A stretch of DNA of 64,000 nucleotides from Hyaloperonospora brassicae (GCA_947650285.1 CANTFL010001479.1:1-64000), one strand, 5' to 3'; shown: positions 23,937-35,801, counted from the stretch's first letter. Made by a program: numbers and translations. The notes: generated by a model from the letters alone, not told the origin.

Positions 23937-24480
23937 GCGGAGTTCGCGTTGGCGCATTGGGAAGTCTTGCATTGAATCGCGCTCATGTGTCACGTGTCTG
24001 ATGTATTTTTGTTGTTTCCGGGTACACTGATGCTCCGGCAGTTCATGCCACCAGACGAGTCACTCCAGCTGTCTGCTGACCATGCGCTTTTTGACAAACG
24101 CTTCCACCATGTTCAACTCGTCACTGGTGGCTTCATCAAGTATCACTGGTACTGCTTTCGGCACTGGTCAAATGCTAAACCGCACAGGATTTGGCCCAAG
24201 GTGACTTAAGAAATCAATGTTGAAGCTCGGGTGCAACTTGATGAGTGCTTGAGGGAAAATAAGCTTGGCCACGTTCTGGTTAATCATTCACTCAATCTTG
24301 AACGGCCCAATCTTCTTCGCAACTGATTTTAAATTGGTTGTATCTTATCTTTTGTTACGATGGCGTAGATTGAGATGTCTAGCGTCAAGCATAACCATTT
24401 CCTCAGCTTTAGGCATAACACTGTTGTGTTTCCTGTTAAACTTTTTTTGTTTCTTTTGAGCATTCTTCAAGTTCTTCCGT
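23937..24480 (-). pseudogene. pol: Family 4 pol C-terminus: GPY/F linker and chromodomain
   Basis: On the minus strand the sequence reads KKIGPFKIE, then ALIKLHPSFNIDFLSHLGPNP (the post-integrase GPY/F-type module), then VEAFVKKRMVSRQLE, a TGA at 24062-24060, and LVWWHELPEHQCT. The last part is a recognisable chromodomain, the module that guides chromovirus integration to marked chromatin. One nonsense codon splits it. The chromodomain ends near the purine tract and leaves no room for an extra open frame before the LTR, unlike the other families here. Confidence 0.8.
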
Positions 24481-25330
24481 GCAAATTCGATGGTCTTTCG
24501 TCTTCTGTCTGCAAATTTCTTGGCGTACTCAGATAACCCATTTTCGTCACTGCTTCACTGGAATCGCCTGTTATAGCGTTGTTGCTTTTCCGCCCCGTGT
24601 CAATTTCGAATAGTGAAAGCTTGGTAGACTTGCTTACCAGTGTAGCGTGCGCAAACTCGATAGTACTGAATTGATCTGACCAGTCACTTCCATGGTGTCG
24701 TACCATGCATCGTAGATTATCTTCCAAAATTAAATTTTGACGCTCTGTTTGACCGTGCGCTTGTGCGCGGTGCGATGTCGTCATTGAAAGCTTTGTACCC
24801 ATGACCGCCATGATCGATCTCCAAAAGTTGGACGTAAATTTTCAGTCTCGATCACTTATAATGACTTTCGGTAGACCGTGATAGCGGACTGCAGCATCAA
24901 AGAAACGTTTGGCAACTTGTGGCGCATCGACGTTGGTGTGCGTGGAAGCATATCTTGGAAGCTTCGACAGTTAATCTACTACAGTCATGATCGCGTCAAA
25001 CCCGCTTGATACTGGCAGTCCCGTAATGAAATCAACCGATTGAACTTCACAAAATTCTTCTGGTATAGGTATGGGCATGTGCTTTTCATTTTTCTTGAGT
25101 GAGCTCGTCTTCCATCGCATACACGTACCACAGCTTGATATATAATTGCGCACATCTTGTTCCGAGTTTGGACAATAGTACCATTGCGCCACCTTCAACT
25201 GAGTGCGACGAATTCCTGGATGCACCGCTGTGCTTCCATCATAATGTGCTTGGAGGATACCGGTGATCAATCGGTTTTCCACTGGAACGCAAAGTCGCCT
25301 GATAGCACGCTAAGGCTTCAGGTAGAGTAC
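24467..25330 (-). pseudogene. pol: Family 4 integrase
   Basis: The zinc-binding part (25282-25100) reads AHYDGSTAVHPGIRRT, VAQWYYCPN and CGTCMRWK, the HHCC pattern. The first catalytic Asp is in CEVQSVDFITGLP. The second is in IISDRD (near 24855), followed at once by a TGA. The catalytic Glu lies in AHGQTERQN (24811-24467 piece). The order Asp, Asp, Glu is complete, but frames are split, so no active enzyme can be made. Confidence 0.88.
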
Positions 25331-25406
25331 CCCATTCTTCAACACATACTTCTAATGAACGTTGTTAAGAGCACTCTTAATTTCCCGATCATGAGCGTAG
25401 CCGACG

Positions 25407-27206
25407 TTAAACATTTTCTTCATCGCAGAGGAGAGATGCACACTTGGTACCACGAACTTGATGTGCTGGAATTGACCCTGCACCTGCACTAGTTGAATCT
25501 GATTTACACCAACGTGGTTGACGGATACCACCCATCGCTTTAAGGTCATGCAAATCGAGCAGAAGTTCTTGATCTAGACGCGAGAGAGAGCATAGTGCTG
25601 CCGAATGGAGGTTGTGACGACAAAAAGCCTTATCCCGAACAACGCACTGCGGCACACAGTCATGAACTCGAGGCATTAAAGCTAGTAACGGTTCTGTGGA
25701 CGGATTGATCTCGTTAGGCCGTGACAACGCATTGGAGACCACGTTAGAGGTGCCCTTGACATGATGCAACGTAATGTCGAATTGTGAGACAAAAGTCAAC
25801 ATCCGAGCCAATTTCGGTGCAACCATTGGAGGATGAAGCATTCAGCGGCACGCGGTATTGTCTGTAAACGCATCTGGTGAACGTCCATGAAGGCAATGGC
25901 ACCATTTGGAAAGACCTGTCTTGATCGCTAATAGCTCGTGTTCGTGGGCAGGCAACGCTTGATCATGATCCCCAATCTTCATCGAATAGAATGCTGTGGG
26001 GCGACCTTCTTCGTTTGTGGTCTGGGATAGTACGCCACCCATGCAGCACCCGGACGTATCGATAGTGACGCTAAACGGTATCGCGAAGCTCGGTAGCTTC
26101 AGCTCAGGTGGTTGTTGTAGGGTGACCTTTAAGTCTCGGAACGCGTTTTCTTGATCGTGCGACCACTCCCACTGCACTTGCTTTTTAAGAGCTTCGTAAG
26201 GGTTAGTGCTATTGTGCGAAAACACATATAAATCTTCGATAGTATCCAGCTAACCCTAGAAAGATCACAAGTTCTTTCAGAGTGCTTATTGCCTATATCT
26301 GCTCAATACCTCTCGCCTTCCGCTGACCCTTACTCAAGCCATTCTTAGAAATTGTATGGCCTAAAAACGCGACACTGTCCTATCTAAAAGAGCACTTCCC
26401 CCGACGTGCGTATAGATTCTCTTGGCGCAGTACCTTAAACACCTCGAAAAGATTCCTTATAGGATCCGCGTTTGATCTGGAAAATACGCAAATGCCGTCG
26501 AGGTAGACAACCACGAAGTCAAATTTATCAAAGAGGACGCGCATAAGTCGGGGATAGACGCCTGGCATTCCTGCCAAGCCCATTGGTAACACACACCACT
26601 GGTATGTCTCCTTATGAGTCCGAAAAGCCTTGTATTGACGGCTGGTTGGTGTTCACAAGCATATGATGATATCGCTGAGCCAAGTCTATCGCAGTCTAGA
26701 CAGTACTGTTTGCCATTTGATCAAGAAGCTCCTGAATGAGAGGCAGAGGGATTAATGGAATCTTGGTATGACCGTTCACGTATCGGTAATCGATAATTTC
26801 AGCAAATAGGCTGCGAAACATTTCCAGACCGAAGCCACTCACACCGGTTTAGATCTTGACCAGTAACCTAGTTTTTTTAGAGTACCAAAGACGTTGGAAA
26901 TCCACCGTGAGTATGAGACTTCTACCCAGCCTTTCTCAAGGTTCTCTGTCACAACGACTTGAGCGCTTCTTGCTCCGTCTTGGACAAACGAAAGGGAGAT
27001 CGCGAACTTGTAATTGCATCTAGTTTCATCTCAGCTTCGAGCTGCAAAGCACGTGTCGGTGGGAGACCATCAGGAAGCTTTTCTGTAAAAATATCGATGT
27101 ATTCCGAAGTAAGATCACGGTTCCATTCAGGGATGATGTCGCTTGTGGTGACAGGGGACACTTTCACCATGTAAATCTCGGAGTAATCGTTTCTTCTCAC
27201 ACACAA
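25407..27206 (-). pseudogene. pol: Family 4 reverse transcriptase and RNase H
   Basis: RT begins with SPFRLSKTEQEALKSL (27206-26949 piece). It continues through broken frames to LPMGLAGMPGVYPRLMRVLFDKFDFVVVYLDGICVFSR (26592-26380), where the catalytic YLDD is changed to YLDG. RNase H follows (26225-25842) with FSVTIDTSGCCMGGVLSQ and AHEHELLAIK, and ends with VKGTSNVVSNALSRP in the 25841-25407 piece. The changed catalytic box and several stops indicate an inactive copy. Confidence 0.88.
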
Positions 27207-27277
27207 TGGGTGCGTAGGCCCACTTCATACAGAGCTTTGATCACACTGATATGGCTGGGCCAATCCATTATCGTTCA

Positions 27278-27620
27278 TTACATCGGAGTTAGCGTGAGCC
27301 TTTTGGTGTAGAATTTCTCCGGAGATCCAGTCCAACTGCGGAGTGTGATCGCGAGACTACGGAAGCCCAAAATGACTTCCTGATAGGCATTATAGGGACT
27401 CTCCGCAAATATCAAGCTAACGAACTCTCTGTCACTCATCCGAACAGTTGATTCGACTGTCGACAGATCGGCTGGCAAAGTTTGAGAGCTATCGAACCGC
27501 TTCAGCTTTCACCGATGTTTACTGATGGCTCTTGAGGCAAGACTAGGACGAATCACATATGTTGAAGCTCCACAATCCAATAAAATTGTCACTTGCACAC
27601 CATCAATCATACCGCGTTTA
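27278..27620 (-). pseudogene. pol: Family 4 aspartic protease
   Basis: The minus strand reads GVQVTILLDCGASTYVI near 27600-27560, the active-site motif of retroelement aspartic proteases, which mature gag and pol. The downstream piece 27478-27278 has VILGFRSLAI near the place of the conserved ILG motif. A stop lies between the two parts. Confidence 0.75.
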
Positions 27621-27779
27621 CATAGCAAAGTTGGCTGAAGACCGACCACGTGTACTTCAAAAGCGTTGATAGTGTACTGATCGAACACGATCCCACTTTG
27701 ATCTTCTTATTTCGTTTCTTGCACACTATCGATCATGTCAATTTGACCATTCGGTCGCGATGCGTTCCGGTTTTGTGGC

Positions 27780-28432
27780 TTCGTCGGACATTCTGCGGGT
27801 CGATGTCCTGGCTGTTTGCAATAAAAGAACAGTTTGCGCAGGAAGCACTCTTCCTTAGACACCACTTATACCTGAAAAGTATTCATGGGATCTGGTCGGG
27901 CATCTTCGAAGCGCGGACGTGGCCCTATTTCTTGTCGACAAAACGGCTGCACGCGTTTGGAGGTCCCAACGCCAAAATGCAATCGCTCGAAGTCATAAGC
28001 AACACCGATCGCTTGACTCAACGCCGAGAATCGTCTATACTCGACTGCAGCGCGAGATTGATGCTTTAATCCTTGATTAAAATAGAAAATGTAGTCGACA
28101 TCAATCATAGTTTGGACCTGGATCATCAGCTGTCGAAAGCGATTAGCGAAACCCCAAAGGCCCCGGCATTTTGCCTGATCCAGAATTCGAAGCTAGTCAC
28201 GGAGACGCATTTGAAGGTTCGCTGGTACAAATTCTTGCTTTAAATGAAAAAACAGCCCATACACAGTCGTGGTACTGCTTCTGAACCAAACAAACCACTC
28301 CGCTGAATTACTTGTTGCTATGACATCATCACCAACATGCTTTGCATGAGCTCGGCGTTTAACGGTCCGCTCATAACTTCCATAAACTTTGCACAGCTTT
28401 TCGCAGTGAGGTCGGGGTCTGGTCGGGTTCAC
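27780..28432 (-). pseudogene. gag: Family 4 gag
   Basis: Two open pieces (28432-28193 and 28126-27866) carry capsid-type sequence, including FNQGLKHQSRAAVEYRRF and AIGVAYDFERLHF. The zinc knuckle lies near 27830-27785 and reads FYCKQPGHRPAEC; the first cysteine of the CX2CX4HX4C motif is lost. The region is interrupted by stops. Confidence 0.75.
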
Positions 28433-28486
28433 GGTCTGCGCGTCAGTCTTCAGACCAACAAGGGCTACCAGACGTGATGGGTGGGA

Positions 28487-28638
28487 AGAAATGACTTGAC
28501 GGAGAATACAAACGTGATTGCATTCGGTCCTTAGTTCACCCGCAAGCTGCTACTCTAAGTTTTTTGGATTCTATATAAAAGTCTTTCTCGATATCAACTG
28601 GGACTGAACTCTATGGATTGCACAACGTGCTCAAATAC
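28487..28638 (-). repeat. 5' LTR of family 4, truncated
   Basis: These 152 bases match the first 154 or so bases of the complete family 4 LTR at 23685, with scattered changes. They stop at CTCAAATAC, where the family 1 LTR begins at 28639. The missing 100 bases do not reappear after the right LTR of that element (36272 on), where chitin synthase coding sequence is found instead. Confidence 0.85.
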
Positions 28639-29168
28639 CGTAGCAGGGTTACACGTCGACTAATAGTCGACAATAGGTGTGGTGCACACAAGGGATGGGA
28701 TCCCCTTTAAAGTGATATTAGAACACAGTATCAATTGTTGAAGACTGATGTCTGTCAACCATTGATTACGAGATCTTTTGAGAAGTTTATTTAGGACATT
28801 AGCGAGTACGTTAATTACTTTGTTCTAAGGTGTCCTTTAGGATAAAAGAAGAAATAAAGTTCAGATCCCATTTTGGTTCGATAGACACGTGCCTCTTAAA
28901 GGCGTCTTGTGATCGTTAAGGAGGTAGCAACGCCTTGTTAAGGCAGCTACACCTTGTGCACTCTGTGCGTCGATTCTCTGAATCGTTTGGTCCCCCTAAA
29001 ACAGGGACCATAAGCTCTCTGAGCTTATTGACTCATTGAGTCGGGTTCTTTTAGCCAAACCTTAGCTCTCGGAGCTGTTGACTACTTGAGTCGGGTTCGT
29101 AGAACCAAAGTTGCTCGTAAGAGCGTTAAGTCTTCCTCTGACTTATGGAGCTGTGCAGCTCCGCTACA
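28639..29168 (+). repeat. Left LTR of family 1 copy P
   Basis: It begins CGTAGCAGGGTTACAC, a mutated form of the family's TGTAACGGGGTTACAC, and ends GCTCCGCTACA. A primer-site-like AGTAGCACTCG follows. It is longer than its relatives because the segment from GCTCTCTGAGCTT to GAGTCGGGTTC is present twice (about 29010-29100). The other two LTRs have it once. Confidence 0.88.
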
Positions 29169-29277
29169 CTTAGTAGCACTCGTATTCAATCTACGCCTGA
29201 GTTGGTAACGACTGATCTTCTGTGAGGATGGAGCAATCCACACCCCTCTCTGAGGCACAAAAAGTCGCGCTTAAAAC

Positions 29278-30185
29278 ATGACCGCGGCCGTATGCCCAGA
29301 GTATGTGGAGGTTCTAGCTGCACAAGGTCCCGATGTGCTCAATGCACGAATCGAGACCTTCATGCAGTATGAAATGGCCCTGTTAGGGCAGGATTAAAAA
29401 CAAGTAGCTTCGGGTTTGCCAACACGCTACGCGGCAATGCCACCAGAAAAAGCTAAGCCTCGTCCCCTTCGGGTGGACGTTAAACATCACTCCTTTGAAA
29501 GAGGGGAAAACCTCACCCTCTGGATTCGTGGGATTGAGATGATCATGAGCTCTGACCTTATCTCACTGGAGTACCAGCGGGTCTTGCTGGCCATTCCAAG
29601 CTCGATGGAAGCGCTAGAGAGTGGGCTCTGACGTATGGCACGTCGGTCGACTTGGCGTTTACCACATGGGATTTGCTCAAGTTAGACCTTTTGCGAGTTT
29701 TATCGCCGCCTAACCAGGCTTATCGCGTGCGCTCACGCTTTATGTCTACCAGTCAGGGTAAGAATGAGCTAACGGACTATGTCCAAGAGTTGAGAACTCT
29801 TATGGCTGCTATGCAGTCTGACCCTCTCCCTGAGACAGTCTATGTGACTGTATTCATGGAAGGTCTTCGCAATGGCGTTGCCAGGACCGAGGTCTTTCGG
29901 GTCCATCCTTCTACTTATTGAGGAGGCTTTTAGCATCGCTCAAAATGCTGAGCAGAACTTTGAGTCGACCAGACTTGGTTGGAATGGGTACAACCCAAGC
30001 TTTGCGAGGGCAACCCCTGCGAGCACCTCGGCTTCCTGTGAGCCAGAACCGATATATCTCAGTCATGCTGAATATGAAGGTGAAGCGGGGTTCATGTTGC
30101 CAAGCAACGACAGGAGGTGAGACGCTGTTACATGTGCGTAAGCACTAAACACTTGCGTCCCACTTGTCCTTTGCGTAAGCAATAA
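29278..30185 (+). pseudogene. gag: Family 1 gag, copy P (broken)
   Basis: The frame starts with MTAAVCPEYVEVL at 29278 and meets TAA at 29395-29397. It continues as LPTRYAAMPPEKAKPRPLRV, shifts frame near 29631 (GGGCTCTGACGT) into the capsid segment (29652-29921), then shifts back near 29915. The zinc knuckle CYMCVSTKHLRPTC lies at about 30127-30168, out of frame because of a one-base loss near 30088 that copy M lacks. The TAA and the two capsid-flanking shifts are identical in copy M. Confidence 0.85.
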
Positions 30186-30329
30186 CCGACTCGTATGAGT
30201 CGAAAGCCCGGCCCAACCAGAAACCTGGTATGGCACGGGGATACGTCGACACCTAGTAGGTGCGGGGCGCCCTACTGGGGTAGGACTGACTTCTATTGCT
30301 TCTCTACGAGGTAGAGTGAAACAGGGCTT

Positions 30330-33300
30330 AAGCCTCACTGAGCTCTATGCCCGCTAGCACAGAGCGTGGATACGAGCCTGGTTTGTTAGTCGCCGAGGCG
30401 AAGTTAAAGGCTTTGAGAAGCATTGGTCGATCCTGATCGACTCCGGAGCATCATGCAATTATGCTCCACGGCGTTCTCTTGAGGAAAGGCAGTTATATGC
30501 TGAAGCGCTCAAAACACATGAAGCTGATTCGATCACCGTTCGTTCAGCGACTGGTAGTCGCGTCACGATGCCTAAAGTTTCGTTGAAGTTAGGTGTGAAG
30601 TTTTCGGACTTCGACATCATTGAACGCTGCCTTGTCCTCGATTTGGATTCGAGATATGATATCATCCTAGGTATGGCTTGGCTTGAACGCCATGAGTCAT
30701 GGATTAATTCGAGGTCTAAGACCTTGGGCGCAACGCGCTATGTTCCTAGCGAAGCTTTGGAGAGTCATGAACCCACCTTTGCTAGGCAACAAAAGCACTA
30801 TTGGCGCGAGGCATTGGCGGAAGATGTCAATGTGCTGGACATCGGTATATCGGAGCTAACTAGCTCTAATGTCTATGACATGAATATTGAGCGGAGCTCT
30901 TATAATGTGTTTGAAGAGAGTTGTACTCCGTTGAGTGATACTCGTTGTTATAATGAGTCACCGCATGCGTCAAGCATGGTTGGCCTGCGGGCGGGACATA
31001 CAGGAATTAATTCCTATGATGTCAGTGCGGTGGCACGTGAAAATACACAGAGTGAGGACGGCCGTGATGGCACCTCACTGAATGTCGGTAATGAAATTGT
31101 TGTCAAGAATCCAGAGTGTTCAGGGCTAGGCCCGAATGCTGTACGTGAAGTGGTCGGTGTAAATCCACTGGGTGAAGTGTTTGAGTTACGTAACACTTCA
31201 CCAGATGTCGTTCCAGACATGAGCTCTCGTCTAGAGCGTGCTTAGACAAATAGCAACCACGGGGAACCGACTGTCCCGGCCTCTAGGAGGCGTACGGTTT
31301 CTTTGAGAAAACAATTCCAGCGTAAGGTGGCAACTGTGAAGCGCCCATCGTCTAAGAAGTCACGAATTGATGATAGTAATAATACACGATATACACTTGT
31401 CAATGGGTTGACTGGCCAGGTTAATGACAATATTAGTCTTGAGACTCTTCCATCCTTGGATACTCTCTTTGACCTAGACAAAATTTATGACGGCGAATTT
31501 AGCCGAGCCTTACAGGCAGGGGAATTATCCGAGTTCGTGGTCATTCGACCTGATATTGAGTCGAACTCATCCCCGTTATTGTACGAGTCTGTCCTTGAGG
31601 ACACAAAGGCGGCATTGGATGCCCGTAGTGGATCTTCGATCCTTTCAAATCCTCTTGATCCGTTCTATCCTTTGGTAAAGGAGTTTCAAGATGTGGTGTG
31701 TCACTACCCACCGTCCGCCTTACCTCCCGATAGAGGTGTACGTCATAAAATTGACTTGGTTTCTGGAACTAAATACTGCGTAACTAGGCAGTGGCCTTTA
31801 CCGAAGGAATAGTGCGACGTCATTGACGACTTCTTTTGTGCAAAGCACGCAGCGGGCATGGTTCGTGAGAGCAAATCTCCTCATTCTACACCGACCTTCT
31901 GTGTTAGAAAGCCCAATGGAAAGTGGCTAATTGTTCATGCTAACAATAAACTTAATGCTGCAACGATCCCGGCTCAGGCACCAATTCCGAGGAATGATGA
32001 TCTTCGGAACAATATAGTGGGATGTACAATGTACAGTGCGCTAGACTTGGTTGATGGTTATTACCAACTTCTCATGCGAGAAAGCGATATTCCGCTGACA
32101 GCGATCAGCACTCCGAGTGGTATGATCTAAGAACGGCTTCTTATGCTGCAAGTCTTATCAAATGCCCCGGCTACATTCAATCGTCGTGTGACGCAACAGT
32201 TTTGGCCTCACCGAGGATATGCACAGACGTACATTGATGACATCTTTGTCCATAGTCGTGCTATGAACGGTCGGTCGGATGTGGACAATCACATTAACCA
32301 TTTACGAGCAGTGCTTGAGTGCATGCGCACAAACAAGTTGTACGCCAACGCCTCAAATTGCATCTTTGGTGCACAAGAGATCCTCATTTTAGGGTGCGTC
32401 ATTTGGAAGCGTGGCCTTCGAGCGGATCCTGCTAAGATAAAAGCCATAGTTGATTGGCCGGTTCCAAAGAACCAAAAGGACTTACGTAAGTGGTTTGGCC
32501 TTGCCAATTACTTACACAATTACTGTGCGAATGACGCAGATATGGCTCGGACATTATCCAATCTCCTTAAAAAGGATGTGGAATTGTGCTGGACTAGCAC
32601 CGAGCATGATGCTATTCAAGCAGAAAGAAAAGTCTCCTTCATGCGCCTTGCTTGGCTTTGCCTGATTCTGATCGATCGTTCAGTGTCTTCTGTGAAGCAG
32701 GTGACTTTTACACAGGCAGCGCTCTCGTACAGACAGATTCTGATGGACGGAACGCGTTATTGCGTTTGAGTCCCGACAGCTGAAGGCTGCAGAAAAGAAC
32801 TATCCTGTTCATGACAAAAAGCTACTCGAAATGAAGTAAGCTCTCACCAAATTCAGATTTAATCTACTTACTCTAAGACGTTTGTGATCAATACAGATCA
32901 TGCGTCATTACGCACTTCGACCCAGTTGCTACATCTCTCTCAGCGAATGGCTCGTTGGCTCTCATTCTTTGCCGAGTACAACTTCGAGTTGAAGTATAAG
33001 ACGGGCAAGAAGAATGCTTTTGCTGATGCGTTGTCACGCAGGCCTAACTATGAGCTTGCTAATGTAACGACTCTGTCGCCGTCGGTCACTGACCTAATCC
33101 GCACAGCATATGCCAAGGATGAACATTGTGTAGCTTAGCTACGTGCTCTTGGGAGCGACGAGTTCAAGGACTCGGACATAGAATTGTCGGCACGACTACG
33201 TGCGAGGTTACATCGATATTCTATCGACCAAGGCCGGTTGTGCTATAGCACGGATGTGGAGGATACCCCTCGCATTGTTGTACCTCATGATGAGGAGTTG

Positions 33301-34827
33301 AAGTATCGGATCCTTTATGAGGCACATGATACTGCGTTGAGTGGTCATCTCGGTCGTGAGAAGACATATGGCTCAGCTATCCAATGCTATTGGTGGCCCA
33401 AACTATACAAATGGGTGAACACATATGTTCGTACGTGCGAAATGTGTCAACGGATGCAACCCTCAGCGCTTGCGGCCGCGCTGCTGGCTAGTTTGCCTAA
33501 ACCCAAAGGGTGTAGGGAGTCCATCAGTATGGGCTTCCTGTTCGGATTACACTATAATTCGTATGTTTATACGGGTATTGTGGTCTTTGTTAACCGTTTG
33601 AGCAAGATGGCTCACTTGGCGGCTGTGCCAGATACCGTTGATGGTGAAGGTACAGCTACGCTGTTTATCGATCGGTTGTTCCGACAATACGGTTTGCCTG
33701 TGGCAATTGTCTCCGATAGAGATCCTCGCTTCACTGGGAAGTTTTAAGGGTCTATCTTCAAGGTGCTCGGCACACGTTTGGACATGTCCACAGCGGATCA
33801 TCCGCAGACAGATGGTCAAACCGAGCGATTGAAACGCGTCATCGGTGACAAGTTACGCAGTATTTGCGCTAATACACTAAAACGTTGGAGTTCGATGCTT
33901 CCTGTTGTTGGGTTCGCGTTAAATAACGCTGTTCACGCCTCTACAGGATTTACTCCGTTCTACGGGAACGGTCTCACACACCCTCGCGTTCCGTTGACGC
34001 TACCACTGCGGGGTTCAGGGCTTGGTGGGGGAGAGATGGCCGATCGGCTTGCTGATAACAGATCTGCTACTGTTCATAAACAGGTAAACGAGTTTCTTGC
34101 AACGCGCTTGAATGTGTTACGACACGTACGTGATGCACTGGTTGATAGCCAAGACAAGCAGAAGGTTCAAGCTGATGCTAAAGGAAGAGGATGTATTAAA
34201 CGTTATGAGTTCGGAGACCAAGTTCTACTCAATGCTAAAAACCTACCTACAAATGTAGTGTCTGCCATCTTCAAGACAAAGTTGAGTCCGCGCTTCATTG
34301 GGCCATTCACGGTCATTGCTAAGAAGGGATTGGCGTATACACTCAACCTCCCGCGCAAACTGCGCACGCACCCAGTGTTCTGCGTCGGCTTACTTACGCC
34401 GTATCGGGATCCGTCTCATGTGAACTTGGAGGCGCTTGCGCCGGGTAATAGGGCCTTGCGTTCGGCTGTTGCATCCGAACTAGGAGGTCAAGCCGACCAT
34501 CTACACGGGCTAAGGCCAACTCCAATGTTTGAACACGGGCTTGCATCGCGTCGAGCGCACTCTGGGTCTTACCCAATGTCTCTTGGAGACCACTCAGCTC
34601 ACGGAGCACCTTCTCATGCTCCTCCTTCGGTACCCCGACTACCACCGACTCTGCTCGATAAGCAAGGGAACTACCAGTTCCATATGGAGCGACTCCTTTA
34701 GCGACTTCGTCGTCGTGGCCAATACCAGTATCTGGTAAAGTGGCGAGGGTACCCGGAGTCGGAGAACTCGTGGGAGTATGAGATACCCCTTCGGCAGGAC
34801 TGCCCTTACGCCGTAAAGGTTTTTTAA
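30330..34827 (+). pseudogene. pol: Family 1 pol, copy P: PR-RT-RNase H-IN-chromodomain, many in-frame stops
   Basis: Nearly the whole polyprotein lies in one frame. It is cut by stops ending at 31245, 31812, 32130, 32838, 33138, 33747 and 34701, with one frameshift pair in RNase H (about 32625-32850). Protease: LIDSGAS (30430-30460) and YDIILGMAWL. RT: LDLVDGYYQLL and intact YIDDIF (32228-32250). RNase H ends KKNAFADALSRRP. Integrase: GHLGREKTYG...CEMCQR; the first catalytic Asp is changed (SMGFLFG), the second (SDRDPRF) and the Glu (DGQTERLKR) remain. The GPY/F module is IGPFTVI...LRTHPVF (34285-34402). After a TAG the chromodomain reads YLVKWRGYPESENSWE and ends at TAA 34825-34827. Confidence 0.9.
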
Positions 34828-35736
34828 CATCGTGGCCTGGGTCGCCTTGCGAGCGAGAATACTTCTTACCAATAGTGGTGGGAGGTGGCGTGTTGCTCCG
34901 CACATCAGGGTCGAGACCCGTGGCTACCATTGTAGCCGGAGCATAACGCGTACGTGTACGCAACTGGCCTCTGGCCTTGAGCTTGGCATAATCGAACCGC
35001 TGCTTCCGTTCCAGACGAACGTCAGCCACATCGGCGCTGTCCCGCAGCGTTGGCACACTGCTAAGACGCCGCTTGCGGTACACCCAACGGATGAACTCAT
35101 TGTCTTCCTCCTCGGGCAGCTCGCCAGCGAACAACAAGATGGGCACGCCCTTTATCGGTCGAACCAAACACCACGAGAAATAATCTCAAGGTGTGCAAGG
35201 TACTGACCTTGCGTGGTATAGGCTGGTTCGAGATACCTCTCATTTAGAGCCTTGCGAAAGGCGATATCTTCTGGCGACGTAGCCTCGGGGCCAATGGCCC
35301 ATGTTGAAAGGCTACGGCCTTCCGTTTGACGGAGGCGTTGCTCCACGTCTGGTGTTGAGAACACGTAACCACTCCGGTTTCGAATAACCGCCTGGGTATG
35401 AGTGCGACGTAGAGCACGCTCCTCACTCTGACGGATCAGCTCCTGTTGCTCGTCGAGCGGGTTCGTGATGGTGTTCTCACCTGCATCTGTTGTATGATGC
35501 TTCGCCACTGGCGCGGTGGTATCACCACGTTCAACGAACGGATTCGGTGCTGTTAGAGGACGAGCCCCAGGTACAGCGTAGTGGGATGGATATCCCGTCA
35601 TCTCCATGGACACTGGTATCCCTACCATAGTCCACATCCTCGTCGAAGTCGAGGTAAGATGAAAGTGTCCAAGACTCGTTGGGTGGCAATGCCATGGTGT
35701 TTCGTGATCAGCAACTGCGAGGTAAAGCACAAACAC
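34394..35736 (-). pseudogene. Family 1 antisense ORF (two pieces)
   Basis: Two long minus-strand frames, 35736-35152 and 35167-34394, overlap at one frame change and together give about 440 codons. The first has QEEL-type charged helices (DEQQELIRQSEERALRRTH) and FRKALNERYLEPAY. The second starts with GVPILLFAGELPEEEDNEF and RWVYRKRRL, has a Pro/Ser/Thr-rich middle, and ends in a heptad-like coiled coil (residues 180-233, EHEKVLRELSGLQETLG...LELALARVDGRLDLL). Bases 34828-35736 lie beyond pol, so this is not merely a pol shadow; 34394-34827 is antisense to the chromodomain region. It starts about 66 bp from the 3' LTR. Function unknown. Confidence 0.6.
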
Positions 35737-35801
35737 ACCGACCTCTTCGAGGAAAGAAGCCGATTGACGTTTTGTAGTAACGTCAGTCTGGTGGGGGAGG
35801 G

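Larger units (their letters stand above)
23685..28638 (-). mobile_element. Ty3/gypsy chromovirus, family 4 (5' LTR truncated)
   Basis: Read on the minus strand, the element runs from a 5' LTR remnant (28638-28487) through gag, protease, RT, RNase H, integrase and a chromodomain to a complete 252 bp 3' LTR (23936-23685). A purine tract, GGGGAGGA, immediately precedes the 3' LTR. A possible primer-binding site, TGGTAGCCC, lies about 17 bases inside the 5' LTR, farther than usual. The 5' LTR is cut at 28638 by the family 1 element, showing that family 4 was there first. All domains carry stops or frameshifts. Confidence 0.9.

Noticed and set aside
29625..29640. GGGCTCTGACGT in gag as a programmed +1 frameshift site of the CTC-TGA-C type
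   Set aside because: The reading needed to restore gag is -1, not +1, and no heptamer slip site is evident, so an inherited lesion is simpler.
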